Positions 17,653-26,216 of a DNA stretch of 64,000 bases are shown here, piece after piece. The number at the start of each line of letters is the position of its first letter. The first letter of the stretch is position 1. The position numbers and the translations under genes are program-made. The notes beneath the pieces were generated by a model, which was not told where the DNA came from, did not search any database, and worked only from the letters and a program-made list of their open reading frames with translations. Origin of the DNA: Ahrensia sp. (GTDB lineage Bacteria; Pseudomonadota; Alphaproteobacteria; Rhizobiales; Rhizobiaceae); NCBI GenBank assembly GCA_002706335.1, contig PAKZ01000003.1:1-64000 (forward strand), in the 5' to 3' direction.

Positions 17653-17704
17653 GATCTGCTCCTCCTGTGTTTGCGACAGAATAACGCAGCCGGCCCGCAA
17701 GGTG

Positions 17705-17742
17705 TTTGCATTCTGACGCGCCTGTAGGCATCTTTATGCAAA
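17705..17742. promoter_or_regulatory. inverted TTTGCAT...ATGCAAA, candidate Lrp operator
   Basis: TTTGCAT at 17705-17711 and ATGCAAA at 17736-17742 are exact inverted copies about three helical turns apart, with an inner GCAT-CTTT-ATGC dyad at 17728-17739. They lie in the 83-bp gap between the divergent hppD and Lrp-family genes and run into the putative start codon of the latter. Lrp/AsnC proteins bind spaced dyads of this kind, so autoregulation plus hppD control is plausible. Confidence 0.4.
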
Positions 17743-18245
17743 TTTCGCGCATATCCGAGGCCGAAAAGGTGACCGACAGCGAACTCGACAAGACTGATCG
17801 CAAAATCCTTGCGCTTCTGCAGGAGGATGCACGGCTGACCAATAACGATATCGCGGAGCGAATCCATCTGTCGCCCTCGCAATGCTCACGGCGGCGGGCA
17901 CGGCTTGAGCGCGAAGGCGTGATCGCCGGCTATCATGCCCGTCTCGACGGCGAGAAAGCGGGCTTCGGGTTGGTCAACTTCATTTCGGTTACGCTCGCCA
18001 CGCATAACCGCAACAATGCGGCCCGTTTCGCCGAACTTATGGCGCGGCTGCCGGAGGTGCAGGAGGCCCACGCGCTGACGGGTGAGATGGACTACATATT
18101 GCGGGTCGTCACGCGCGACCTGCGCGGATTGTCCGATTTCGTCAACGAGACCTTGCTGCCGCACGAGGCGGTGCAGAACGTCAAGACATCCATCGTACTC
18201 GAAACCCTGAAGGATACGGGCGCATTACCGATCGGTCTCGATTGA
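17736..18245 (+). CDS. Lrp/AsnC-family regulator, probably of hppD
   Basis: 169-residue transcription factor: N-terminal winged helix-turn-helix (DRKILALLQEDARLTNNDIAERIHLSPSQCSRRRARLEREGVI, residues about 20-65) and C-terminal RAM ligand/oligomerisation domain (FISVTLATHN, EAHALTGEMDYILRVVTRDL). Starts: ATG 17736 (chosen) or GTG 17769, which has GAGG about 10 bases upstream and begins VTDSELDKTD; a TTG at 17706 is less likely. The divergent hppD is the expected target, with tyrosine or an aromatic keto acid as effector (inference). Confidence 0.9.
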   Translation: MQISRISEAEKVTDSELDKTDRKILALLQEDARLTNNDIAERIHLSPSQCSRRRARLEREGVIAGYHARLDGEKAGFGLVNFISVTLATHNRNNAARFAELMARLPEVQEAHALTGEMDYILRVVTRDLRGLSDFVNETLLPHEAVQNVKTSIVLETLKDTGALPIGLD

Positions 18246-18270
18246 AGCTGCGCCAGCGAAAGCCAACGCC

Positions 18271-19134
18271 ATGACACATGAAAACGAGGATTTCACCGAA
18301 ACGCGCGGACCAGATTACCAGCCGGGCAATCCGGTTCTTTTCGTCTTTCCCGGCGCGGACGCGGACGAGATGAGAATGTTTGCCCTCGCCGAGGCACTGC
18401 CCGAGGCGATCCTGATCGCGCCGCGCAGGGATGCATCGCCGGGCTCGATAAGGGCTCATGCCGAAGGGCTGTCGCCGGCGCGCGTGATCGGGATCGGCTA
18501 TTCGGAAGGCGCGAATCTTCTGGCCGCCGTCATGGTGGAGGATCCGTCCCTTTTCCGCCACGCCGTCCTCATGCATCCGACAGTCGCGCCGGATATCGAG
18601 ACCGACGACCGGTTTGCCGGCGTTACCATGCTGGTGACGGCTGGCGGGCGCGACCCGCATTCGCCGCCGGATCGGACCGAACAGTTGATCGACGGGTTCG
18701 AAGCGCGTGGCGCAACCGTGAAAAGCGTCTGGCATGCGGGCGGGCATGAAATCGCCGGCAACGAGATCGATGCGATCGCCGAATTCCTAGCCGTTATCCG
18801 CGCCGGGCTCGTCGATGCAAAAGCCCTGCCGATCGAGCGCGAGCAGGACGATGAAGGCAAAGGCCGTTATCTCGTCCGCGCGCCCGGCGAAACGGTGGCC
18901 GAAATGACTTATCGCCATACCGGGGCGGACCAGCTGATCATCGACCATACCGAAGTCCCCGACGCGTTTCGCGGCACCGGGACGGGATTGCGGCTGCTGA
19001 AACGCCTTATGGCGGATGCGCGCGCCGAAGGCCGAAAGATCATCCCGATCTGCCCTTTCGCCGCGGCGCAATTCGAGCGGCATCCGGAATGGTCCGACAT
19101 GCTTGCCTATACGGTGAAAACCAAGGGCGGTTAG
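18271..19134 (+). CDS. alpha/beta hydrolase - GNAT acetyltransferase fusion
   Basis: 287-residue two-domain protein. Residues 15-180 form a dienelactone-hydrolase/phospholipase-like alpha/beta hydrolase with GIGYSEGAN (Ser78), GGRDPH (Asp128) and HAGGHE (His159) as catalytic triad. Residues 190-285 match the small YjdJ-like GNAT acetyltransferase family (TEVPDAFRGTGTGLRLLKRLMADARAEGRKIIPICPFA, where the RGTGTG loop binds acetyl-CoA). The frame is continuous between them, so it is a true fusion, cytosolic. It follows the Lrp gene by 25 bp and may share its transcript. Substrates unknown. Confidence 0.87.
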   Translation: MTHENEDFTETRGPDYQPGNPVLFVFPGADADEMRMFALAEALPEAILIAPRRDASPGSIRAHAEGLSPARVIGIGYSEGANLLAAVMVEDPSLFRHAVLMHPTVAPDIETDDRFAGVTMLVTAGGRDPHSPPDRTEQLIDGFEARGATVKSVWHAGGHEIAGNEIDAIAEFLAVIRAGLVDAKALPIEREQDDEGKGRYLVRAPGETVAEMTYRHTGADQLIIDHTEVPDAFRGTGTGLRLLKRLMADARAEGRKIIPICPFAAAQFERHPEWSDMLAYTVKTKGG

Positions 19135-19328
19135 GATTCGATTTCCGCGAAGCTGAAAACATCTCTGAGCGGCATCAGAGATTTGTGACGCCAACTTCTG
19201 CGCTTCGGCGAATCGTCGCCGAGATAGTGGCGGGTGTCCTGCGCTATTCGCAATTCCTCGCCCCGGCGGGTTCGGATGCTCTCGGCGCGAGCCTCCAAGG
19301 CTCTTTCGGTTTCGAAGTCGATTGCCAT
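19131..19328 (-). CDS. small hypothetical protein
   Basis: 65-residue charged, cytosolic protein of unknown function (FETERALEARAESIRTRRGE, then RHYLGDDSPKRRSWRHKSL). A strong AGGAGG site 6 bases before its ATG supports it as a real gene. It converges with the hydrolase-GNAT gene, the 3' ends overlapping by 4 bp. Confidence 0.65.
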   Translation of the reverse strand: MAIDFETERALEARAESIRTRRGEELRIAQDTRHYLGDDSPKRRSWRHKSLMPLRDVFSFAEIES

Positions 19329-19381
19329 TGAAACCTCCTGATGAAATCAGGGTAAACGGACAGCGTTAACGATCTCCAAAC

Positions 19382-19396
19382 AATGCACGGTGCATT
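19382..19396. promoter_or_regulatory. 15-bp palindrome upstream of uppP
   Basis: AATGCAC-G-GTGCATT is a perfect palindrome with 7-bp arms, between two divergent genes and about 100 bp before the uppP start. The layout is that of a dimeric repressor operator; no regulator can be named. Confidence 0.35.
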
Positions 19397-19493
19397 TTAA
19401 CGGGCTGGTCAGGCGTTTGGCTTTTCGTGTATGCCGCGTCTGGATCACTCTCCTGATTCCGCCGCAAGGCAATCCCCGGAACGGACCTCTGAC

Positions 19494-20300
19494 ATGGCAG
19501 ACCAGACAATCGTCGAAGCGCTTCTTCTCGGTGTCCTGGAGGGAGTGACCGAGTTCATCCCGGTCTCATCAACCGCGCATTTGCTGCTTGCAGGGCATTT
19601 CCTAGGCTTCGACTCCACCGGAAAGACGTTCGAGGTGTTGATCCAGCTCGGCGCAATCATGGCGATCCTGACGGTCTATTTCGGCAGGCTCTGGCAGATG
19701 CTCGTCACCCTGCCCTCGGACCGCAAGACGCAACATTTCGTCTGCGGGATCCTGCTGGCCTTCCTGCCGGCGGCCGTGATTGGCTCGCTCGCGCATGATT
19801 TCATCAAGACAGTCCTGTTCGAGACGCCGCTGCTGATCTGCATCGTCTTGATCATCGGCGGCTTCATTCTGCTCTGGATCGACCGCCTGCCGCTCAAGCC
19901 GCGCTATACCGACGTCACGGAATACCCGCTCGGCCTCTGCTTCAAGATCGGGCTTTGCCAGTGCCTCGCGATGATCCCCGGAACTTCGCGGTCCGGCGCG
20001 ACGATTGCCGGCGCCTTGCTGATGGGAACCGACAAGCGCTCGGCAGCGGAATTCTCCTTCTTCCTCGCCATGCCGACCATGGCGGGCGCCTTTACGCTCG
20101 ATCTCTACAAGAACCGCGATGTCCTTACTTTCGATGACGCGGTCATCATTGGCGCGGGCTTCGTGACGGCGTTCATCGCCGGTGTCTTCGTAGTCCGCTA
20201 CCTGCTCGACTATGTTTCGAAGCACGGGTTCTCGCTGTTTGCCTATTGGCGCATCCTTGTCGGAACGCTCGGCCTGATCGGTCTCTATTTCCTCGGCTAG
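19494..20300 (+). CDS. uppP: undecaprenyl-diphosphate phosphatase
   Basis: 268-residue polytopic membrane enzyme (BacA family) that dephosphorylates undecaprenyl pyrophosphate to recycle the lipid carrier for peptidoglycan and polysaccharides; its loss or excess affects bacitracin sensitivity. Signature motifs: [17 protein letters not shown] near residue 17-34 and the second catalytic loop [18 protein letters not shown] near 162-180. Normal length. The start at 19494 begins the first helix; the longer frame from 19431 adds a hydrophilic non-family tail. Confidence 0.95.
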   Translation: MADQTIVEALLLGVLEGVTEFIPVSSTAHLLLAGHFLGFDSTGKTFEVLIQLGAIMAILTVYFGRLWQMLVTLPSDRKTQHFVCGILLAFLPAAVIGSLAHDFIKTVLFETPLLICIVLIIGGFILLWIDRLPLKPRYTDVTEYPLGLCFKIGLCQCLAMIPGTSRSGATIAGALLMGTDKRSAAEFSFFLAMPTMAGAFTLDLYKNRDVLTFDDAVIIGAGFVTAFIAGVFVVRYLLDYVSKHGFSLFAYWRILVGTLGLIGLYFLG

Positions 20301-21052
20301 AACAGAGCGCGGCGGAACAGTTCCGCGGCGAGGATCGTCACGCAGATCCTGAACCAGAAACGAAACTGGCCCTCATCCATCCTGTCGAGCAGCCTGGCGC
20401 CAAGCACGGTGCCGACGTAGCCCGAGGCGATCATGGCGAGTGTCAGCGGGAGCCACGGCGCAAGGTTGAAACCAAGAAAGCCGAAAACGACAACTTTCAG
20501 GAGGTGATGAATCATCATCCCGACGGCGGAATTGGCGACGACCTGATGGCGCGTCTCGAAGGCCTTTCCCATCAACGCCGTCACCAGAGGACCGGTCGCG
20601 CCGACGAACATGGACAAGGCCGTCGATATGGCGCCGCCGATGCCGAAAACGAGCGGCGAACCGGCAGCGGGCAGAGGCGGCAGCTTCACCCAGGTCAGGA
20701 AGATGATGAATGCGGCAAGGACGGTCTTGAGCACCGCATCCGGCAGGTCCGTGACGATCGAGCCGCCGGCCAGGGCGCCGAGGACACCGCCGATCGCGAA
20801 GGGGATCATCATCATCGGTGCGGCAGCCCGGCGCAAGTGGAAGGCGCGCCCGGCATTGGAACCAAGCTGAACCACGCCATGGACGGGAATAAGCGCGGAC
20901 ACCGGCATGAAAAGGCTCATCAGCAAGAGCATCACGATGCCGCCGCCCACGCCGAAAGCCGCAGTGATCGCCGAGGTAAAAACGCTTGCGCCGACCAGGA
21001 GAAACGCGACGCCCGGCGCGATGGCGTCGGGCAGAACTGCGGAAAAGTCCAA
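20297..21052 (-). CDS. TauE/SafE-family sulfite exporter-like permease
   Basis: 251-residue membrane protein with eight hydrophobic stretches and the two-fold repeat of the TauE/SafE (DUF81) family: [45 protein letters not shown] in the first half and [33 protein letters not shown] in the second. Family members export sulfite, sulfoacetate or other organosulfur anions, but many are uncharacterised. It appears to start at TTG 21052, immediately after the upstream gene's stop, so translation is likely coupled. Its stop overlaps that of uppP. Confidence 0.87.
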   Translation of the reverse strand: MDFSAVLPDAIAPGVAFLLVGASVFTSAITAAFGVGGGIVMLLLMSLFMPVSALIPVHGVVQLGSNAGRAFHLRRAAAPMMMIPFAIGGVLGALAGGSIVTDLPDAVLKTVLAAFIIFLTWVKLPPLPAAGSPLVFGIGGAISTALSMFVGATGPLVTALMGKAFETRHQVVANSAVGMMIHHLLKVVVFGFLGFNLAPWLPLTLAMIASGYVGTVLGARLLDRMDEGQFRFWFRICVTILAAELFRRALF

Positions 21053-21053
21053 C

Positions 21054-22052
21054 TCAGGCGGCGTCGCCGGTTTCCGAGGGCGTCACGGAGTTACGGTACT
21101 GGCCGGTCACCCGGTAACGCCACAGATAGCTGGGCAGGATCGCGTCGAGCGTCGTCGCCCGGATGCCGATGCCGGCAAGCGTCCTGTCCTCATTGGCAGC
21201 ATCGTCGGAAACGACATTGTCCGTCCTCAGCATCTCAAGCTGATCGACTGTCAACAAGGGCTTCGGCAACAGGCCGAGAATGCGTGCCTGTATGCGCGCC
21301 AGCCACCAAGGCGTGTTGAGGAGAAGCCTCTTGCGCTCGATGATCTCCAGGATTTCCTCGAGGCATTCGCGAAATGTCAGGACTTCCGGTCCACCGAGCT
21401 CGTAGATCTTGCCGCCTTCGATCTCGCCATCGATGGCGCGCGCAAAGGCTTCCGCGACATCTCCGACATAGACCGGCTGGAATTTCATGGTGCCGCCGCC
21501 GATCAGCGGCAGGGCCGGAGAGTAGCGTGCCATGTCCGCGAACTTATTGAAGAAGCCGTCTTCGGGGCCGAAAACGATCGACGGCCGCAAGATGATGGCC
21601 TTGTCGCCCAGTGTGTCGAGCACCGCCTTCTCGGCGCGCGCCTTGGTGCGCCCATATTCGGCCGAGCTCTTCGGGTCGGCGCCGATAGCAGACATGTGCA
21701 CGAGCGGAACGCCGGCATCCGCGCAGGTCTCCGCGACGGCGCGCGAGCCGAATTCATGAACGGCGGCGAAGCTCTGACGGCCACTTTCGAACAGCAGACC
21801 GACCAGATTGATCACCGCGTCTGCCCCTTGGACCGCGCGTTCGATCGACCAGCGATGGCGCAGATTGGCCTGAATGGCGGTGATCTGGCCGATATCGCCC
21901 AGCGGCTGCAGATGAAAGGCGAGGTCGGGCCGGCGGACGGCGACGCGCACCCGGTAGCCGCGTTGCGCCAGCGCGCGCACGACATGGCGGCCGACAAATC
22001 CCGATCCGCCAAACACCGTCACCACTTTGGGAAGGTTTGTCTTTTCGGTCAT
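21054..22052 (-). CDS. complex I NDUFA9-like NAD(P)-binding protein
   Basis: 332-residue atypical short-chain dehydrogenase/epimerase-type protein. The nucleotide site VTVFGGSGFVGRHVVRALAQRG is at the N-terminus. INLVGLLFESGRQSF, HMSAIGADPKSSAEYGRTKARAEKAVL and IILRPSIVFGPEDGFFNKFA follow, which are the hallmarks of the bacterial counterparts of the NDUFA9 accessory subunit of respiratory complex I. ATG 22052 is chosen for its GGAG 6 bases upstream (a GTG at 22079 also opens the frame). First gene of a two-gene leftward operon with the TauE-like permease. Confidence 0.88.
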   Translation of the reverse strand: MTEKTNLPKVVTVFGGSGFVGRHVVRALAQRGYRVRVAVRRPDLAFHLQPLGDIGQITAIQANLRHRWSIERAVQGADAVINLVGLLFESGRQSFAAVHEFGSRAVAETCADAGVPLVHMSAIGADPKSSAEYGRTKARAEKAVLDTLGDKAIILRPSIVFGPEDGFFNKFADMARYSPALPLIGGGTMKFQPVYVGDVAEAFARAIDGEIEGGKIYELGGPEVLTFRECLEEILEIIERKRLLLNTPWWLARIQARILGLLPKPLLTVDQLEMLRTDNVVSDDAANEDRTLAGIGIRATTLDAILPSYLWRYRVTGQYRNSVTPSETGDAA

Positions 22053-22228
22053 CGATGTCTCCGGATTTCGCTGCGGCACGCCTTGGCGACTTACCGGTTT
22101 TGGCCGCCAAGGTGAAGGGGAAAATTGGCCGCTTTCTCGTTGTCTGCGCGATTCCGGGGCGTCCGGCTTGACGAGGACGTCTCATCCGTCACTCTGCCGG
22201 CCTTCTGTTCGCCATCGGGCCAGTGACC

Positions 22229-23230
22229 ATGAAGATCGGTGTTTACGGCGCAGGATCAATCGGCTGCTATGTCGGCGGCATGCTCGCGGCTGCCGGGAAT
22301 GCGGTCGTGCTCGTCGGCCGGGAGGCGATAGGAGAGCGCCTGACGCAAGGCATCGCGCTGACGCGGTTCGACGGCGTCGAAAGCGCGGCCGCCCCGAACC
22401 GCTTCGAATTCGCGTCCGATCCGGCCCTGCTCGCCGATTGCGACGCCATCCTGATCTGCATGAAGAGCATCGCTACGAAACAGGCGGCGCGGGTGTTGGC
22501 GGGCATAGCCAGACCGGACGCCGTCGTCGTCAGCCTACAAAACGGGATTTCGAATGCAAATGTCCTGCGGGACCGTCTCGGCGGACGCACGGTTCTCGCC
22601 GGCATGGTGGGATTCAACGTCGCGCAGATCGGCGACAATCGCTTCCATTGCGGCACGGAAGGCGAGATCGTTCTCGGCGCGGGGGAGCGGGCAAGCGAGA
22701 TTGCAAACCGGCTGAACGCCGCCGGGATCGAAACGACGGTCTCGCCCGGTATCGAGGCCATCCAGTGGGGCAAGCTGCTGCTCAATCTGAACAATGCGAT
22801 CAACGCCCTGTCGGGGCTGCCGCTGAAAGAGGAATTGTCGAGCCGGCCCTACCGGCAATTGCTGGCCGCCTCGATGCGCGAGGCGCTTGGCGTGCTGAAA
22901 GCCGCCGGCATCAAACCGGCCAGGGTCGCGAAGGTCGGACCGGGGCTGATTCCCGTTGTGCTGAGCCTGCCGGACTGGCTGTTCGTCCGCCTTGCCGGAT
23001 CGATGCTGAAAATGGACGACGACGCGACATCCTCGATGGCGGAGGATCTGGCACGGGGGCGGGAATCGGAGATCGACTGGCTGAATGGCGAGATCGTCGC
23101 ACTTGGGCGCAAGACCGGCATTGCCACGCCGGTCAATGACCGCATCGTCGCGCTGGTCAAAGCGCAATTCGCCGGTTCAGGGCCGGAACGCTACAGCGGC
23201 GAGGAACTGAAAAAGGCGGCGCTGGACTGA
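22229..23230 (+). CDS. panE: 2-dehydropantoate 2-reductase family protein
   Basis: 333-residue NADPH-dependent ketopantoate reductase (ApbA/PanE), which makes pantoate for coenzyme A. N-terminal Rossmann motif KIGVYGAGSIGCYVGGMLAAAG, family motifs LICMKSIATKQAA, VVSLQNGISNANVLRD, and the catalytic-domain segment GIEAIQWGKLLLNLNNAINALSGLPL with the conserved Lys and Asn residues. ATG 22229 is preferred over the GTG two codons earlier. Some family members reduce other 2-keto acids, so pantothenate synthesis is likely but not proved. Confidence 0.87.
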   Translation: MKIGVYGAGSIGCYVGGMLAAAGNAVVLVGREAIGERLTQGIALTRFDGVESAAAPNRFEFASDPALLADCDAILICMKSIATKQAARVLAGIARPDAVVVSLQNGISNANVLRDRLGGRTVLAGMVGFNVAQIGDNRFHCGTEGEIVLGAGERASEIANRLNAAGIETTVSPGIEAIQWGKLLLNLNNAINALSGLPLKEELSSRPYRQLLAASMREALGVLKAAGIKPARVAKVGPGLIPVVLSLPDWLFVRLAGSMLKMDDDATSSMAEDLARGRESEIDWLNGEIVALGRKTGIATPVNDRIVALVKAQFAGSGPERYSGEELKKAALD

Positions 23231-23250
23231 CCGGCGCCGCCTTCCTCTTC
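23215..23250 (+). terminator. rho-independent terminator of panE
   Basis: Stem GGCGGCGC (23215-23222) pairs with GCGCCGCC (23234-23241), followed by TTCCTCTT. The hairpin overlaps the last codons and stop of the reductase gene. Confidence 0.6.
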
Positions 23251-23265
23251 ATTGTGCGATAGCGA

Positions 23266-25146
23266 TCAGCGGACGCCGAAGGCTCCGGCGAGCTTGCGGC
23301 CCAGATCGCGGGCCGGCGACGAAACCGGACGGGCGTTCGCGGCTTCCCTGGGACCGGTCTTCGCATGGGCTGACGCGACAAGCGTGAAGCGATCGACCAG
23401 ACGGCGCAATTCCGCGGCCTGCTGACCGAGCGTCTGGCTGGCCGCGTTGGTTTCCTCGGCCATGGCGGCGTTCTGCTGGGTGGTCTTGTCCATCTCGCTG
23501 ACCGCCGCGTTCACATCCTGCAAACCGGCAGACTGTTCGCGAGCGGACGACACGATCGAGGCGATGTTCTCGCGGATGCGCTCGACATGGCTCTGGATTT
23601 CCTCCAGCGACTGGCCGGTCTTGTTGACCTGTTCGACGCCGGTTTCGACCTCAGCGCTGGAATTGCTGATCAGACCCTTGATCTCCTTGGCGGCGCTGGC
23701 GGAGCGTTGCGCCAGTTCGCGGACTTCCTGGGCGACGACGGCGAAACCGCTGCCGGCCTCGCCCGCCCGGGCCGCCTCGACGCCCGCATTGAGCGCCAGA
23801 AGATTGGTCTGGAAGGCAATCTCATCGATCACCGCGATGATCTGGCTGATCTTCACAGAGGACTGCTCGATGCGCTGCATCGCTGAAATCGCCTGAGCGA
23901 CCACTTCCCTTGAGGAGCCAACGCATTCGGTCGCCTCGGCGACGATCCGGCCCGATTCCTCGGCGCGCTGCGCCGATTCCTTGACAGTCGCGGTGATTTC
24001 CTCGGAAGCTGCCGCGGTCTCCTCGAGCGAGGCCGCCTGCGATTCCGTGCGCCGCGACAAGGTGTCAGCGGCCGAGGACAATTCGCTGGAACTGTCGGCG
24101 ACCTTCGCGGTGGTCTCCGAAATGCTGCTCATCGTGTCGGCGAGCGATTCGACGGCGCTGTTGAAATCGTCGCGAAGCGCGCGGAATTCCTCACCGATAT
24201 CATCGATGCGCACGGCGAGGTCGCCCTTTGCCAACCGGCCGAGCGCGCTGCCGACGACATCCATGGCGTTGCGCTGGCTTTCGGACACACGGGCGCTCTC
24301 GGCCTCGTTGCGCTGGCGCTCGGCATCGAAGCCCCTGCGCTCGGCGTCTGCGCGAGCCTCCGCCTCCTCCTTCTCGCGAGCAGCGAGGCGGAAGGTTTCG
24401 AGCGCTTCGGCGACGACGCCGATCGTGTCGGTGCGATCGCGGTGCGGGATATCGGAGTCCAGATCACCCGCCTGCAGGGAACCGATGCGACCCGTCAGGT
24501 TGCCGAGCGGGCGGCTGACGATGCCGCGCAGGGCCCACAGGAATGCGCCGATGACGAAAAGGATCGTAACCGACTGGATGCCGAGTGTCTGGAGCCCGAA
24601 ATTGAAGCCCATCGCCTCGAGGCGCTCGGTCGACCAGTTGGTGGCGATGTATCCGCGCGGCTCGCCCTTCGAATCCGCCGCGAGGGGCACGACGATAGTG
24701 ACTATGCTTTCGCCATGCGTGTCCTCGGCAACCACCGGTTCGGTCGGCCTGGTTTCCATGATCGCCGCGATATCCGCACTGCCATATTCGGTTTCAAAGC
24801 CGCTTTTCGTCCAGTCGACCATCGGATCGCCGTCGACATTGTAGGCGACGACCTGGCGCAGATCGTGATTGTCGGACTTTGCGTAGCGGCTGTAGGCCTC
24901 CTCGACCGCCTCCGGGACATTCCACTTGATGCCGCCGGCGGCCATGGATCCGATCTGCTGGACTTCGCGGGTCCAGTTCACATAGGCATCCTCGCGCAGG
25001 GTCCGCGAGGCATTGTTCTGCAGCAGCAGAACTGCGGTAACGAGACCGATCAGGTTCACCGCTACGATAACGGAAGCAAGTTTCGCGGTCAGCGACATCC
25101 GCCCGAAAAATCCGGCCGCCGAGTTTGTCTTATCTTTCTTGGTCAT
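23266..25146 (-). CDS. methyl-accepting chemotaxis protein
   Basis: 626-residue chemoreceptor. Helix 1 is near 22-45, the periplasmic sensor segment is about 46-190 (single-CACHE-like: [28 protein letters not shown] ... [15 protein letters not shown]), and helix 2 near 195-215. HAMP follows ([33 protein letters not shown]), then a coiled-coil adapter and MA signalling domain. The conserved tip [43 protein letters not shown] is intact, and no C-terminal CheR-binding pentapeptide is obvious. It follows a secreted sensor-like gene by 14 bp and is probably co-expressed with it. Confidence 0.93.
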   Translation of the reverse strand: MTKKDKTNSAAGFFGRMSLTAKLASVIVAVNLIGLVTAVLLLQNNASRTLREDAYVNWTREVQQIGSMAAGGIKWNVPEAVEEAYSRYAKSDNHDLRQVVAYNVDGDPMVDWTKSGFETEYGSADIAAIMETRPTEPVVAEDTHGESIVTIVVPLAADSKGEPRGYIATNWSTERLEAMGFNFGLQTLGIQSVTILFVIGAFLWALRGIVSRPLGNLTGRIGSLQAGDLDSDIPHRDRTDTIGVVAEALETFRLAAREKEEAEARADAERRGFDAERQRNEAESARVSESQRNAMDVVGSALGRLAKGDLAVRIDDIGEEFRALRDDFNSAVESLADTMSSISETTAKVADSSSELSSAADTLSRRTESQAASLEETAAASEEITATVKESAQRAEESGRIVAEATECVGSSREVVAQAISAMQRIEQSSVKISQIIAVIDEIAFQTNLLALNAGVEAARAGEAGSGFAVVAQEVRELAQRSASAAKEIKGLISNSSAEVETGVEQVNKTGQSLEEIQSHVERIRENIASIVSSAREQSAGLQDVNAAVSEMDKTTQQNAAMAEETNAASQTLGQQAAELRRLVDRFTLVASAHAKTGPREAANARPVSSPARDLGRKLAGAFGVR

Positions 25147-25160
25147 TGCTGCACTTCCGC

Positions 25161-25778
25161 TCAAAGCTTGTTCATGTTGACCGACACGGTGACGGCGCCG
25201 ATCGGCTCTCCGCTGTCGGGATCGAAAATGGTCTGGGAAACCTGGGAGAGGAGCAGGCCGGCTTCTGCCTCGAACTCGACCTCGTCGATGAAGAGGTCAT
25301 GCGACGCGGCCTGGAACGTCTTCTCGTGCTTGGCCTCGTCGCCCTGCCAGTAATCGGAGGTCGGGGTGGACAGGCCGACATTCAGCCCTTTCGCATCCAT
25401 CAGGATGATTTCGACGACCATCCAGTCGGCGGCACGCTGCTTTTGCTTCAGGAAGATCGAAACATCCCGGTTCATCACATCGGCGACCATCGGGCGGTCA
25501 GCATTGTCCGATCCGACTTCGGCCCGCCACTTCTCGTCGGCGGCGATGATCGCGTCCTGATCCATGCCAAATGTGCGAAGATTCTGCTCCCGGATCGCAG
25601 TAATCACCTGCGGGTCGTTCACCCATTGCTCGACGTTGTTGACGTAAAAATCGTGGACTTCGCGGATATGATCCGGCGCGGAGGGGCCTGCCGTCGCAAC
25701 GGTGCCGGAAAAGGCCAGAACAGAGAGCGAGATGCCTGCCGCGAACAAGGAGAGGCGCCTCATGAAATCAACAGTCAC
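25161..25778 (-). CDS. secreted PDC/CACHE-like sensor-domain protein
   Basis: 205-residue exported protein. A GTG start at 25778 is chosen because AGGAG lies 7 bases upstream; the in-frame ATG at 25763 has no such site. Signal peptide to about residue 30 (cleavage near ATAGPS). The mature part looks like a stand-alone PDC-type sensor: helix [29 protein letters not shown], then [34 protein letters not shown] and [21 protein letters not shown], the last strand-pair typical of CACHE domains. It immediately precedes a chemoreceptor gene. I infer a periplasmic ligand-binding partner; direct evidence is lacking. Confidence 0.75.
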   Translation of the reverse strand: MTVDFMRRLSLFAAGISLSVLAFSGTVATAGPSAPDHIREVHDFYVNNVEQWVNDPQVITAIREQNLRTFGMDQDAIIAADEKWRAEVGSDNADRPMVADVMNRDVSIFLKQKQRAADWMVVEIILMDAKGLNVGLSTPTSDYWQGDEAKHEKTFQAASHDLFIDEVEFEAEAGLLLSQVSQTIFDPDSGEPIGAVTVSVNMNKL

Positions 25779-26216
25779 GTAAGGACTCCTACCCGCCGTC
25801 GGCACTTTGTAATGCGGCCGCGACGAAACGATCTGAGAGGAGATACATGCCGGGGGCGCGAAGCGGACATCATGTCTCGCGGCGAGGGTGCTTTGGTACG
25901 GTCGGCAACAACCTTTCTGGCTTGTTGTGATTGACGTCCGGTTAATCGATTACCGTACAATCTCGTGAAAATACGCCCGGTCTTTTTCCGCACTGCAAAA
26001 CGAGAGCATTTCGCGGCCCGGTCTCACCCGATGAGACATTTTGCCTGTTCCGGCAAAAATTTTATCGAACGGACAAAGAAACAAATCCTGCATATTGCAA
26101 TCGGCGATCTTTCGGGCTTTGCTCCGGCCTTCCGCATTCCGCAGGGGATGCCGATCCTGTTCCAAACCGCTTGGAACAGGTTCTGAAACGTTTAAGCGTT
26201 ACACACGGGAGCACTC
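25779..26216. other. 438-bp intergenic promoter region
   Basis: Between the divergent chemosensory pair and dppA. No gene is supported: the short frames lack start signals. The region is less GC-rich than its surroundings from about 25920 to 26110, as expected for promoters, and contains a 25-bp perfect palindrome at 26156-26180 listed separately. Confidence 0.5.
26156..26180. promoter_or_regulatory. 25-bp perfect inverted repeat upstream of dppA
   Basis: CCTGTTCCAA-ACCGC-TTGGAACAGG has 10-bp arms without mismatch, 36 bp before the dppA start. There is no T-run, so it is not an intrinsic terminator. It is either an operator for a dimeric regulator or a 5' leader hairpin of the dpp mRNA. Confidence 0.55.

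Noticed and set aside
26156-26180. Intrinsic terminator before dppA
   Set aside because: The hairpin has no following T-run and lies within the leader of the operon rather than behind a gene.
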